Below, one piece after another: positions 33,201 to 43,579 of a stretch of 64,000 nt of DNA. The translations under genes were made by a program, and so were the position numbers. The stretch is from Branchinecta lynchi (taxonomy: Eukaryota > Arthropoda > Branchiopoda > Anostraca > Branchinectidae). The notes beneath the pieces were generated by a model, which saw only the letters and a list, made by a program, of their open reading frames with translations, was not told where the DNA came from and made no database searches. The stretch covers positions 17,217,869 through 17,281,868 of the forward strand of contig JAKZAP010000009.1 of NCBI GenBank assembly GCA_023053575.1, given 5' to 3'. Numbering within the stretch: position 1 is the first letter of the stretch; each line of letters opens with the position of its first letter.

Positions 33201-34984
33201 ACAACACTTTGAAGCTTCTCATGTCATTATTTGTGAAAGAGTTGTCCGAAGGCCTTGAATCTTTCTGAGAAGATTGATCGCTTGACAGTAAAAACTCAGC
33301 TCGAAAAAAAAACGAAAAAATCGCGAAAGGTGTGGATATCAGAAGCTTATCATTCCACAAGGGAGCTAGGGACAATATAAAAGGTAGGATAAGCAAGAGA
33401 TGTCCTTCAATCCTTCAAAATAAGTGACAAGCAGTGAAAAAGGGGATTGAAGTGAAGGGTTTCTGTGAATGTACTCGCGGTTATGTCATACTATTATGAT
33501 ACTTTAGTGGAAGGAAAAACTATAGGTGACAGGAAGTAGAGATTAAAGTTGGTGTGAGCAGAAACAGTATATTTTGGGACCGTCTTCACTGTCTACATCC
33601 GAACTTTTGCTTCATAAGAAACATATGTGAACCAGAAGCTCGCAATCAGAACGAAACACAATATCAGCCCACAAAAGTTTCTGCTCTAGATAACGACATA
33701 TTTGTAGCAAGACAGAAAATAAAAATTATAGAAAAATTCAAAACGCTCGCAAGGTTCAGCAGTTTAAAAGGTCGCATCTAAATCTCACACATATTATGTC
33801 ATTTTTTTTTTTTTTTTTTTTTTTTTTTCCCGTTGCATCTTTTGTAATTTAACTTATTTTTATATTACTTAAAAGCTAAGAAATCATGTTTCGTACTTTT
33901 TGTGGCTACTCCTCCATCCCTCAGTGACGTTACTTTTAATATATTTTTACCCAATTTTAACTATTCACGTCACCTAACTTTTTAAATTAACCCATATTTT
34001 ATTTACGATTTTTCGCCCCTAATATTTGGTAATTAATTCTCTCATTTTGATCTTTTAAAAAATTTCTTTAACTACATTTTCTTTAAACAACTAAATATAA
34101 ACTATTAAAAAATAAACACTTAAATGAAAAAATAAAGATCCTCAAAACCTTCACACACCAGGTCATACAGTCACACATATTATGTCATTACTGGTTATTC
34201 CCAAATGATTTATTATGCTCTTGGAAGGAATTTAGGATTGCTGGCGTCGCGAACCGGGCAAAAGTAGTGACAGACGATCAGCAAAGGGGTCAGAGGCTAT
34301 TGAAGGATCAACCGGAAAGAGTAAACGCATATGCACTTTTTTTAAGTGACACTTTGATAGAAGTAAATATTTGAGTTGTTACGAAATAGACTGTAAAACA
34401 GGAACTGGATTGTTTGAACGAGTCTCTAAATAGATAAAACGAAAGTAGATACTTATTGCTCTTGTTGAGTTAGGACAGAATTATATTTTACTTATTTGAA
34501 CGCAAAATTTTAAGCAAGTTAAAAAAAAGATTTCACCGACGAGCTGCCAATTTTTGTGTTGCAGTAGATCCTCACAGGCTACAGTTTGGAACAAGGAGTC
34601 AGCTAATGTATCTTGACAGAATTCCCAGCAATCGTGTCTTCATCTGTATCATCACTGTGCTGGACACTTTCTCGTCGTCTCATTCTTGACCTTTCTTTGA
34701 ATCAATAGCCATAAGCTGTTTCTAGGTAGTGCCGGAAAGAAGTCTGAATCTAATAATCTCTCCCAGGGATTTCGTGGGACTAAGGGACTTAAGTTTCGGA
34801 TAAAACTTTTGTATTGATGGCTTCCATATTTCTAGAAGAATCGCAGGAATTTCCAATGATTTATATTGTTTCTAAAAAGCTGGAAAGGGGAAAGTGGAAA
34901 GTAGTTCCAGAAACCGGTTTCCCACAGTTCACGCGATTTGCTTCATCCTCGGTAACGTGATTTGGGAACGACGCGAAGACCCTC
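33201..34984. other. Unassigned A/T-rich intron stretch
   Basis: A poly-T run (33802-33828) and a strongly AT-rich segment (33830-34140) stand out. TCACACATATTATGTCATT occurs at 33783 and 34171, bracketing the AT-rich block as a direct repeat. No gene found. Confidence 0.4.
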
Positions 34985-35174
34985 TCCTATTGGCCATATT
35001 CCTGTTCAGCGCTTCCAAGCGGACTAGTTTCTGCTAATCCCCCCCATGCCTCACGGTCATCACTTGGATCAGACATGTAGTAATAGTATTGATAGAGATT
35101 TTTATAGGCTAGCATTCCCGACAGATGAGGTTAATCTGCGTTAGGAAAGCGAGGGCCATGGATTTGGCGATATT

Positions 35175-35480
35175 GTGAAGAAGAAGTTGAAAGTGTGTGC
35201 TTGGAATGTGCAAGGATTTACAAAAGAAAAATTGGATGATGTATCATGTATTGAGGAGTGGGATATACTAGGGTTAGTTGAAACGTGGACCAGAGAGTGT
35301 GTGCATAGGCAGGGATATTATTGTTATTGCGTGTCTAGAGATAAGGCAAAAAATGGTAGAATTTACGGAGGGGTTACAGTGATCTTGCGCCTTAGTTTAT
35401 TTAAACCGGTTTCGAGGTTAAAGAGTGAATCGGAGAACATAGTATGGATTAAACTGTTAGTAGGAAAGTGGAGGACTATT
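35175..35480 (+). pseudogene. Non-LTR endonuclease N-terminal fragment
   Basis: The frame reads KVCAWNVQGFTKEKL, then EEWDILGLVETWTRE and YGGVTVIL. These are the N-terminal motifs (the N of WNVQG and the E of VETW) of apurinic-type endonucleases of LINE elements. It stops after about 100 residues, before the catalytic Asp/His motifs, so it is inactive. The frame runs on into the palindrome segment at 35481. Confidence 0.85.
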
Positions 35481-35512
35481 TTCAATAGATCCACAGGTTA
35501 GTAAGTGGAAAA

Positions 35513-35876
35513 CTATCATAATATTACATACGAAGAGGCTCTCATTAAACTTGACATTCCTAAATTATCTGTACGTAGAAATACTCTTTCAAACAAATTT
35601 GGAGCTAAGATAACGTGTTGTCCCCAGATGACCCATCTATTCCCCCCTCCCCTCCCGTCTTCCGTGCGTCGGTCCGAGAGGAATACTGGCAATAAGTTTT
35701 CCCCATATCCCGCTAATTCTTCTACCCAATTTTTATAGTTTCATTCCATCATTTATTTCTGGTAATTTCTTGTAACTGTATTAGTTAATTTGTTTCTTGT
35801 GTGTCTGTGTATTTTGTAAATTTGTATTCCTTTTCTAGCTTTTATCTATTCGGATTAAACTTGATTGATTGAAAAA
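35513..35876 (+). pseudogene. Non-LTR reverse-transcriptase C-terminal fragment
   Basis: The frame reads ITYEEALIKLDIPKLSVRRNTLSNKFGAKI (residues 7 onward). This matches the YEEAL--L-LP-L--RR--L--KF block at the C terminus of LINE polymerases. A 3' UTR follows, ending in a TTGATTGATTG tail near 35860-35872. With the endonuclease piece at 35175 it may be one element that lost its middle. Confidence 0.8.
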
Positions 35877-36125
35877 CCTGTCATCTGTCTCTAACCAATA
35901 CTTGTGTAGACATAGTAAAAAGTCGAATCGATAGGTAGTGGGTCACTTTCGCTTTCTGCTGCTATAACATATGTAAAACCTCCAGACACAGATGACAGGT
36001 TTTCCACTTACTAACCTGTGGATCTATTTTACCATGTCTGATCCAAGTGATGACCGTGAGGCATGGGGGGATTAACATAAACTAGTCCGCTTGGAAGCGC
36101 TGAACAGGAACATGGCCAATTGCTT

Positions 36126-36805
36126 CAAAGCGCTAGATCCATCCAAAACATAGAGCTACTAAAAGGAGTAAACGTTGCGTTCGGGAGAAGAAAAGACTTC
36201 CAAGTTTTACACAAGTCCTTGGGGATAGCTAATAGTTTTTGAGATGTGTTTGAAGGGTTTCAGCTCCTCATAACCATTTTTATGTTCTTGACTGTACAGA
36301 GACGTGGCTCCTAAGGTCCATATGGGCCACTCCGAAATTGTCATTTAAGCTTGGACACATTGACCGGATTCCCATTCCAGATTCTGAAATTCCTCCGGAA
36401 AGACAAACGCACAAGTCGCAGGACATACAGTTTCTCTTTCCTGACATAGGTGCCTCTTCTGAAACCCTGCTGGTTTTCTAAGAGTTTGAAACAATTCCTG
36501 GCTATTTTCAGCCTAGCTCTGACCCCTTTGTTTTCATGAGAAGAATGGACAACCTTGCATAACCGGTATTTACCGGTTATGGTAAAATAAACGGTATTTA
36601 CCATAACCAGTAACCGTAAAATCTACCGAAACTCGTATAAAGGAGACGGAGGCTCTACTTTACTGTCATGAGTTTGATTGCATTTGACCCAAGGATGCGC
36701 AGTTCCAACAGACAAAACTTAGGATGTCATTTAGAAACTGACTGCGCTAAATGGATACGTCAGCGGATATTCGTGAGAAATGATGATCTGTTTATGCTTG
36801 TAATT
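36126..36805. other. Unassigned stretch
   Basis: 36555-36625 contains inverted ACCGGTATTTACCGGTTATGG / CGGTATTTACC repeats. No gene supported. Confidence 0.4.
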
Positions 36806-37165
36806 TTGAGTCGAGTTTTAAGAAAGTGCAGATTATGCAAAATAAAGCTCTTCGTATTTTAGGTGAACATCTGAATTGTAGTGATACGGTTAATTGTTTT
36901 AAGTCGTTATGTATTTTACCGGTAAAAAGGATATTTCAAAAACAGATTCGAGTATATGTATATAAGAGAACGAACAGAGTGTGCCCATCGTATTTTAGAA
37001 ACTTTTGAGACGAGAAATGCGAGTTTGTTGTTGAATGATATAGGAGAGTCGTCAAGAGGAGGGTTTTTGTGTGAGGAATTGGGGTGTGACGGTGTACAAT
37101 CATCTTTCGAAGAGAATCAGGGAGTCGGAGAACCAGTTTTGTTAAAAAACAGATTGAAAAATTAC
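36806..37165 (+). pseudogene. Non-LTR reverse-transcriptase C-terminal fragment
   Basis: The frame reads VQIMQNKALRIL, then NCFKSLCILPVKRIFQKQI, ending with SYFRNF and a stop. The Q-KALRI and LP------QK-I pattern is that of LINE polymerase C termini. Frame-shifted continuation VTVYNHLSKRIRESEN and LLKNRLKNYF follows. It directly joins the tandem repeat at 37165. Confidence 0.7.
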
Positions 37166-38150
37166 TTTTATGGCACTTGCAGCTTCGCTCAAGTGCCATA
37201 TACCGATCACTTTTCGGTCGGTCTGTCGGTCCACTGTTCTCGAGTTAGGGTACTTCCAGAAGTGCTAGGATGATGAAACTTGGCAGGCATATCAGGGATC
37301 CGACAAACTAACTGAGTAATAGTCAGTCCGGAATCTTGAGGTATGCATAACTTTGGAACGGATGATCGGATCTTTATGAAACTTGATATATGGAAAGACC
37401 TCGTGTCCCAGATGTCTCGTTTCAAGTCTGGACCGGATTCGATGAATGGGGGGGGGGGGGGGGGGGGGTCGGAGAAGGGAACCGGAAATCTTGCTACACG
37501 CTAAGAGGGGAGCGATTGGGATGAAACTTGGTGGGAAGAACAAGCATAAAGCCCTAGATATATCAGTGATAGAACCGGGCCGGATTCGGGTACTTTGGGG
37601 GAGTTAGAGGGGGCCAGAATTCCGGTCATCGCGAGTTAACGTACTTCCAGATTCGTTAGGACGATGAAACTTAGCTTGAACATTAGAGACTTCTCAAGAT
37701 TTTCTTAAAAATAGTCAGTTCCACCGATCCGACCATCGTGGGGGAGTGGAGGGAGGGGAATCTTGAGGTATTGTATAACTTTCGAACGGGTGATCAGATC
37801 TTAATGAAACTTGATATTTGGAAAGACCTTGTGTCTCAAGTGTCCCATTTCAAGTCTGGACCGGGTCTGGGGAATGGTGGGGGGGGGGGGGTAGAGCCGG
37901 AAATCTTTTGACACGCTTAGAGTAGAACGATCGGGATGAAACTTGGTGGGAAGAACAAGCACAAGCCCTAGCTACATCAGTGACAGAACTTGACCGGATT
38001 CGGACCCTGTGGGGGAGTTGGAGGGGGGGGGTGGTCTGGAATTCTGGTGATCGCGAGTTAAGGTACTTCCAGATGTGCCATGACGATGAAACTTGCTTGA
38101 ACATTAGAGACTTGACAGGATTGGCTTAGCAATCGTCATTTGCTGGATCC
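37165..38150 (+). repeat. Tandem repeat with long G runs
   Basis: It begins with a TATGGCACTTG / CAAGTGCCATA hairpin (37169-37201) then units carrying GATGAAACTTGG, CATCGTGGGGGAGTGGAGGG, TTGAGGTAT-, GATCAGATCTTAATGAAACT and TGTCCCATTTCAAGTCTGG. G runs reach about 20 (37448-37468). Units repeat at roughly 440 bp with subrepeats. The family occurs in reverse at 19290-19915 and more distantly at 62236-62950. Confidence 0.7.
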
Positions 38151-38164
38151 GACCACCCCTTAAA

Positions 38165-38890
38165 GAACTCGTCTTAGCCGCAAAGTACACAAAATACCTT
38201 TAACCTAAACATACGTTTTCGTGATCTCCATGAGCCCATGATCATTTTTGCCTCAAGGGTTTTGCATAGAAATTAATTTCTAGCTCTCTCAAAGTTCGCG
38301 TCTTTCGAAAAATAAAAAAATACGTTTTTACCAAACTTTGTATATTCATGATCCTAAGAGCACATGATCATTTTTGCCTCGAGGATTTTGCTTACAAGTG
38401 AACCCCTCAAAGTGCGCATCTTAACCGCAAAGTGAAAAAAAAATCTACTTTTGACCAAACTATACATTTCATGATCACTGAGCTCGATGATCATTTGTGC
38501 CACAGGGATTTTGCTTACAAATGGATTTCTAGTACACTTAAAGTATGCATCTAATCTAAAAGTGAAAAAATACTTTTGACCAAACGACACATATTCATGA
38601 TTCCCAAGGGCCCATGATAATGTTTGCCTTAAGGGGTTTGCTTACAAGGGAATTCCTTAAAGTACAAACAAATACTTTTGAGCAAAATTTACATTTTCAT
38701 TACCTCATGTCATGACCCCATCATCATTTTTGCCACAGGGGTTTTGCTTACAAATAAATTTCTAGTGCCCTTAAAGTGCGCGTCATCACAGCCAAGTGCA
38801 AAAAGGGAAATACTTTGTACCAAACGATATATTCTTGTGATTTCCAACGGCCCATTATCATTCTTATCTCAAGGTTTCGCCCAGAAATGA
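38165..38890. repeat. Tandem array of about six ~120-bp units
   Basis: Each unit carries CATGATCATTTTTGCC, A-GG-TTTTGCTTACAA, CTTAAAGTGCGC and TACTTTTGACCAAAC. Copies begin near 38230, 38358, 38486, 38610, 38725 and 38845. The divergence between units suggests an old array. No open frame spans it. Confidence 0.75.
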
Positions 38891-38939
38891 TCAGAAGGCA
38901 CCTTCGAAACTGATTAAATAATTTTTTCTTTCAGGTTTG

Positions 38940-39182
38940 TTTTATGTAAGATTTATATCATTTTCGTTTGTTGTGTTTTGTTGTTTGGGGGTCACGTAAG
39001 GTAATGTTTTTCGTTAATGTTTTTGTTTTGTTTTGGTATCGGTACATGGTCTCATTCTTCATACTCTCTCTTCTCTTTTTTTTTGTATCTCTTACAAGTT
39101 AGCACAGCCTCGCAAGCCCCGCTTTTGTTGTGCTATTGAAAACAAAATGTTAATTCTCAATAAAACTGTTCTACTACTACTA
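38940..39182 (+). mobile_element. Non-LTR element 3' UTR with (CTA)n tail
   Basis: A T/G-rich segment ends with AATAAAACTGTTCTACTACTACTA (39160-39183). A similar TAC-rich tail ends the 49610-49940 fragment. No coding part remains. Confidence 0.6.
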
Positions 39183-39904
39183 AACCCACGAATTTGGAAA
39201 TTCCAACTTTCATCCTCCAACCCAGCTTGCAAGTGCAGCCGTGGATAATTTGTTGAAAGCATAGCTTAGTTTTACAGTATTAAGGTAGTTTTGAATATTG
39301 AAACACAAACAGTAGGCTAAATAGTGCGAGGTGTACTTTAATATTATCTTTTGCAACAGCATAACACTTAAAGGCCCGTTAACACAGTTTTTTTTTTAAT
39401 TTGTTTTCTGTTGTTTCTTGAAAACTGCGCATCATTGTGTTAGATAGTATTAAACTTCCAGTGGACACTATGGCTAGAAAATACGTAGCATTGGGATTCT
39501 ACGGGCTTACGAACTTTCGAAACTTACCAATTTTACGACGCAACAGCAATTATGGGGGTTAGGCGTTCCATGAAGCATTTTTGTAAAATACAACTATTGA
39601 TGCGAATTAGGTCGTCAAGCCATCCTGTTCAGACATGATTTCCTGTTTGTTGCTGTTGTCCCAGAGAAGCAAAGATTTTAGAAAAGATTGCGCATTTGGC
39701 AACCAAAAGTCTGTCTGTTTGCTAACCGGGTTTTGAGTTTATGACAAGTTGTAACGCCGCATAAAGCAACGGTACTTCATCTCTCGCACTGAATATGAAC
39801 AAAAGATACTACTTTATAGTCAAAGATTGTGCTGAAACGTGACTAATAGGGGCAATTTACGAGAGACTCGGCATGTATATTTAGCATTTGTTTCAATTGT
39901 TTGT

Positions 39905-40190
39905 TGAATCGATCCTTATATGATCATTGAGAGCACAAATAAACATGCAATAGGTAGTTTGTTGCATTTTATGGGAAAAGTATTGAAACAAAAAAGATTT
40001 GAAAATCTAATATTAACACATGTTCTATTTAGTTCTATATTTCATATTTTTTCTATTGTTTCTTAATTGAAGCGAACTTGATAAGATCATTGTGAGCACA
40101 AATAAACATGCAATAGGAAGTTACTTGCGTTTTATGGAGAAAGCATTGTAACAAAAAGAATTTCAAAATAAATTATTACCACATGTTTTG
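39905..40190. repeat. 163-bp tandem duplication
   Basis: GAGCACAAATAAACATGCAA starts at 39931 and 40094. The surrounding TGATCATTG / AGATCATTG, GTTTTATGG and CACATGTT words also recur. The copies are moderately diverged. Confidence 0.65.
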
Positions 40191-40383
40191 CTTCGTTTTA
40201 TTGTTTTCAACTACCATTGCATCATTTATGGCGGTTTACCGTAATAAATTGTTTGGTCAATCAAGATGCTGGTGTACACCGAGTGCCCGGTGCCGGGAAG
40301 TAGCCTACATCAAGTGGCAGGGAGTTGGTAACTCCTCTTTTATTCAAACAATGTTTGCAACGGATACATCAGCTATGATTCTT

Positions 40384-40433
40384 CATCAGCGATATTTCGG
40401 CCCTTCTTGGCAAGGGTCCTCGTCAGGCTGTCA
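40384..40433 (-). ncRNA. Hammerhead ribozyme, type I (minus strand)
   Basis: On the minus strand: CAGC (40430-40427), core CUGACGA (40426-40420), stem II GGACCCTT/AAGGGCC with loop GCCAAG (40419-40399), GAA, short palindromic stem III AUAU (40395-40392), cleavage C (40391), then GCUG (40390-40387) pairing with CAGC to close stem I. All core nucleotides are canonical. Confidence 0.8.
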
Positions 40434-40555
40434 ATCCTCTGGTTCAACTTCGGGGAAGGAAACAAACCTGTCAGGCTGTCAATCCTCTGGTCCAACTTCG
40501 GGGAAGGAAACAAACGTAACAGGTTTCTTTACTTCCCCGAAGTTGAAACAGAGGA

Positions 40556-40607
40556 TTGACAGCCTGACGAGGACCCTTGCCAAGAAGGGCCGAAATATCG
40601 CTGATGA
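40556..40607 (+). ncRNA. Hammerhead ribozyme, type I (plus strand)
   Basis: Stem I CAGC (40560-40563) pairs with GCUG (40600-40603). The core CUGACGA is at 40564-40570, stem II at 40571-40591 (GG-CCCTT with AAGGGCC, one bulged A, loop GCCAAG), and GAA at 40592-40594. AUAU (40595-40598) is stem III and C40599 the predicted cleavage base. The two- to four-base self-complementary stem III is characteristic of hammerheads that work best as dimers, as in Penelope-like elements and animal retrozymes. Confidence 0.82.
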
Positions 40608-41548
40608 AGAATCATAGCTGACGTATCCGTTGTAAACATTGTTAGAATAAATGTTTCAAAGTTAGCTTGGGCTCAAAGAATATTTATGGTAACTCCTCGT
40701 AAATTGTATTCATGGTGGTTTCGCTAAGCAGATGGACAACCAAAAGTTTAGTTCAGCAAGAGAAAAACCGAGCCCTTGAAATTTTAGAATCTACTATCAA
40801 ATTTTAACAGAAGCATCACTGAATCTGACCGTTCTAAAATCACTGAAATCTTTAAGCCGTACCTCTTCTAATCAAATGCAGTAAAGCCTGCTTTTTGTAA
40901 GTTTTGGTAAATTCGGGCGTGGCCTAGTGGGGGTGCGAATGGGCGTGTCACACAGGCTCGATGACGTCAACAGATACTTGTCCAATAAAATATCGATTGT
41001 GTATTTCCTAAAGGTGAAAAGCGACATTTCTCAGGCTTTGCAGGAACAACGAAACACCTTTCCACTTCCGGCTACGAATGTCGCAATTGAGAAACTTGGC
41101 TGTAATTTCTACCGGACATGAATACAAGGGCAGATGGGGCACTATTAACAACTTAGCTTCAAGCATAACCCTTAATTATTAATTTTGTTTCAGTAAAAAT
41201 TCAGCGTTCCTTCAGCTTAGGCCAGTTTTGTGGAAGGTTTAATTCAAAGTGGTCAAACAGATTATGGATTTTTGGAGTGGGCCGTTTTCTGGGTGAAAGC
41301 TTCTGCGCTTTCCCAGACGGATGGTAAATTGTAAATATCGACAGAATTCAGAATTGTAAATAATCACAGATTTGAACATATACAATTTGAACAAGCACTT
41401 TTTTATCTTTCGTTATTTTATTTTTATCTGCATTTCGTTCGGTCCCCATCGTTCTTCTGGTTTTAGTTACATGTCGGCTTATTGTTTGTTGGTCCCGCTT
41501 CGTTTTCCTGTTGTGATTGTGGTGGATTTTATGATTTAGTTTTGTTTC

Positions 41549-41594
41549 TTTCGCTGAGGACGGTTTGCCGGAAGTGCAACCGAAATATCCGAAA
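41549..41594 (+). ncRNA. Hammerhead-like motif, family 2, unit 1
   Basis: Stem I UUUCG (41549-41553) is fully complementary to CGAAA (41590-41594). Core CUGAGGA is at 41554-41560, stem II GGUU (41562-41565) with AACC (41578-41581), GAA at 41582-41584, AUAU stem III (41585-41588), and cleavage C41589. Deviation: C41561 is unpaired where a G-C pair normally opens stem II, so activity needs testing. Confidence 0.65.
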
Positions 41595-41750
41595 TTTTAT
41601 TGGAGGGGTAACTAGCTGATCAAGAAAAAAAAACAGAGGATCGGTCCCCATCGTTCTTCTGGTTTTAGTTACATGTCGGCTTATTGTTTGTTGGTCCCGC
41701 ATCGTTTTCCTGTTGTGATTGTGGTGGATTTTATGATTTAGTTTTGTTTC

Positions 41751-41796
41751 TTTCGCTGAGGACGGTTTGCCGGAAGTGCAACCGAAATATCCGAAA
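41751..41796 (+). ncRNA. Hammerhead-like motif, family 2, unit 2
   Basis: It is identical to the unit 1 motif and lies exactly 202 bp downstream: UUUCG 41751-41755, CUGAGGA 41756-41762, cleavage C41791, CGAAA 41792-41796. The same unpaired C opens stem II. Confidence 0.65.
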
Positions 41797-42025
41797 TTTT
41801 ATTGGAGGGGTAACTAGCTGATCAAGAAAAAAAAACAGAAGATCTCGTTTTTTCTATTCTATTTTATTTAATGACAGTATTCGTTACTATTACATGTTAA
41901 TATATGCACATTTTTCGTACAACTACGCAGACTACAAAGTTTTCATCTTTTAGATAATTTGAATACAATTTTGGTTTCTTAAAATTGAGTCAACAAATAA
42001 AATAATACTAATCCATATAAATTAT

Positions 42026-42218
42026 CGAGGGGTTACTCACTCCCCAAACCCGTGTACACCGGGTGCCGGGAGGTGCCGGAAGGTACCATCCAGTTTAATA
42101 GTCGGTATTTAAAAATCACAAAGTTTAATAAAAGTGCATTGCTGCATTTCTGCCGGGAGGTGTCGGAAGGTGTCGGGAATGAGTGTACACCGGGTGCCGG
42201 AGAGTGAGTAACCCCTCG
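42026..42218 (+). mobile_element. MITE, family CGAGGGG, perfect 8-bp target duplication
   Basis: The ends CGAGGGGTTACTCACTC and GAGTGAGTAACCCCTCG are exact inverted repeats of 17 bp. TAAATTAT flanks both sides (42018-42025, 42219-42226). The interior has repeated GGTGCCGGGAGGTG-like words and GTACACCGGGTGCCGG twice. No ORF. The 8-bp duplication fits hAT-like or related transposases. Confidence 0.92.
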
Positions 42219-42282
42219 TAAATTATATACTGTTCGTGTTACAGCACAGTCTGTTTTTGATAGTGTAAAACGAAACCGTCAA

Positions 42283-42410
42283 CTGAATTTTATTAGAGCT
42301 ATATTATATTTGACGGTCTAAATGGATAAGTCAGCTACATTTTATCTCTAAGAAAATGTAGCTGACTTATCCTTTTTGCACCGTCAAATATGATTCGCAG
42401 TCAGCTTCGG
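42283..42410. mobile_element. Family 1 foldback remnant without ribozyme
   Basis: The outer arm sequence is present in both orientations (AGTCAGCTACATTTT at 42330-42345; AAAATGTAGCTGACTTATCC at 42353-42373; TTTGCACCGTCAAATATGAT), but the CUGANGA/GAA core is deleted. It matches the outer arms of 54850-55030. Confidence 0.65.
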
Positions 42411-43187
42411 CTGAAGGAATACCTAGAGCTTATATTCTTCTATTTTCTATCTATGAATACGTATGAACAAACACTATCTCGTCACTTAAAAAATACAAGT
42501 TATCGAATCGTATCACTTATATCAAGCTTGAAGAGTACACGTGTCGTGTCACAAATTTATATATAAAAAAAAAAAAAAAAAAAACGTTCGATCGAACCTG
42601 TTTGAACTTGTATGCGCCTAAAGGACTCGACGTGTCTTTGTTGTCATCGAAGCTTTAAAGCTCAACTGAATAGGGCTGAAAATATGACAGTCTGGTTACC
42701 CATACTACTTCGTTGATTTGTGATCCAATATTGAATTTTAGCAGACGATTCTATTCTTCTGTAATTGTTGTACCTCTAGACGGACGTGCATCTATGTTCG
42801 AAATATTTAGCAACTACAGCGGCAAATAATTGCCGAAATTAACCAGCAATGGCGGATTTCCATTATTCAAGCGAATAAGATGAAAGAGATTGGAAGCTGG
42901 AAAGTGACCAGGAAGCACCTGGCATTCGCCCATAAATGTTGATTCTGATGTGATCTGCATTCTGGAATAGAACATTTCAGAATCTTTACTTTTAGCGATT
43001 GAGACGCACGCTTTCGCAGATATTCAAATTCTCCGCCACTTGACGAATTTTTATTTTTCGTGGAAGCAGCGGAGTTTCCCAACGTTACTACAAGACTACG
43101 CGACAAAAAAAAACCATTAGAGGAGTCAAAGTAATTCACTGTATTCAAATCAAAGGTATAAAAATAAGTTGGCTTCTCAGTTAATCT
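42411..43187. other. Unassigned intron stretch
   Basis: A poly-A run lies at 42568-42586. 42780-43140 shares blocks with 50290-50580 (AAATATTTA, CAACTA, AAATTCTCCG, GATGAATTTT), an old dispersed repeat. No gene supported. Confidence 0.4.
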
Positions 43188-43560
43188 TTAAAGGACCGGT
43201 CTCACCTATAATACTAATGCAACCTACATCCATAAGCACTCCATATATTTATAAACCCGCAGACCCTAATTTCGGACGGCACGTTCTAACCCCTCTAACA
43301 AAACACTTGCACACTCACTTGCCGTGTTTTGCTACCTTCGATGTGTATCACGCTGTCGACGGTTGTCTGCGAGTTTCTCCATCAGAAAAAACGGTTATGT
43401 AAATTGTTTTCCTGTTTTCGCTACAAGTCGACGGGTTTCGGAAAAGGCTTAAAACAGCAAGAACCGTGGATTATTTGTTGAAAGCACAGCCTAGTTTTAA
43501 AGTATTCAAATATTTTAAAAACTGTAAGTTAAAGAGTAAATAGTGCGAGGGGTCCTTTAA
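43188..43560 (+). mobile_element. AAAGGACC-family MITE abutting exon 2
   Basis: The ends TTAAAGGACC and GGTCCTTTAA are inverted. The element ends 19 bp before the exon 2 start at 43580, directly adjoining the pyrimidine tract. Relatives lie at 24520, 26421, 30840 and 55090. Confidence 0.75.
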
Positions 43561-43579
43561 CTTTTCCGCCTTTTTTCAG

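Larger units (their letters stand above)
34985..36125. repeat. Large interrupted palindrome with LINE pieces in the left arm
   Basis: Right arm 35985-36125 is continuous. Its left counterpart is split into three: 34985-35075 (GCTTCCAAGCGGACTAG, CACGGTCATCACTTGGATCA), 35481-35512 (AATAGATCCACAGGTTAGTA), and 35877-35892 (ACCTGTCATCTGTCTC). The two gaps hold LINE endonuclease and LINE polymerase fragments. So a foldback element was disrupted, or an end-joined LINE copied part of it. Confidence 0.75.
40341..40649. mobile_element. Foldback element with a hammerhead ribozyme on each strand, family 1
   Basis: Arms 40341-40460 and 40529-40649 are nearly perfect inverted repeats. They share AACAATGTTT, AACGGATAC, TCAGCTATGATTCTTCATCA and the whole ribozyme segment. 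The loop holds a further partial copy of the arm interior (40470-40510). This is the best-preserved copy of the family and should form a very stable hairpin. There is no coding capacity. It sits in intron 1 of the Lys/His-rich gene. Confidence 0.85.
41441..41844 (+). mobile_element. Head-to-tail 202-bp dimer, retrozyme-like
   Basis: Two units (41441-41642, 41643-41844) appear to differ at only two positions (CTTCG/CATCG and GAGGATC/GAAGATC). Each ends with GGGGTAACTAGCTGATCAAG and a poly-A run. Each contains one hammerhead-like motif, so an RNA cut at both sites would give a 202-nt monomer. A tandem dimer of short ribozyme units is the genomic form described for retrozymes. A related inverted copy is at 58305-58455. 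Confidence 0.75.

Noticed and set aside
38165..38890. Regularly spaced repeats resembling a CRISPR array
   Set aside because: Units of about 120 bp diverge along their full length, with no constant repeat and unique spacer pattern, and the DNA is eukaryotic.
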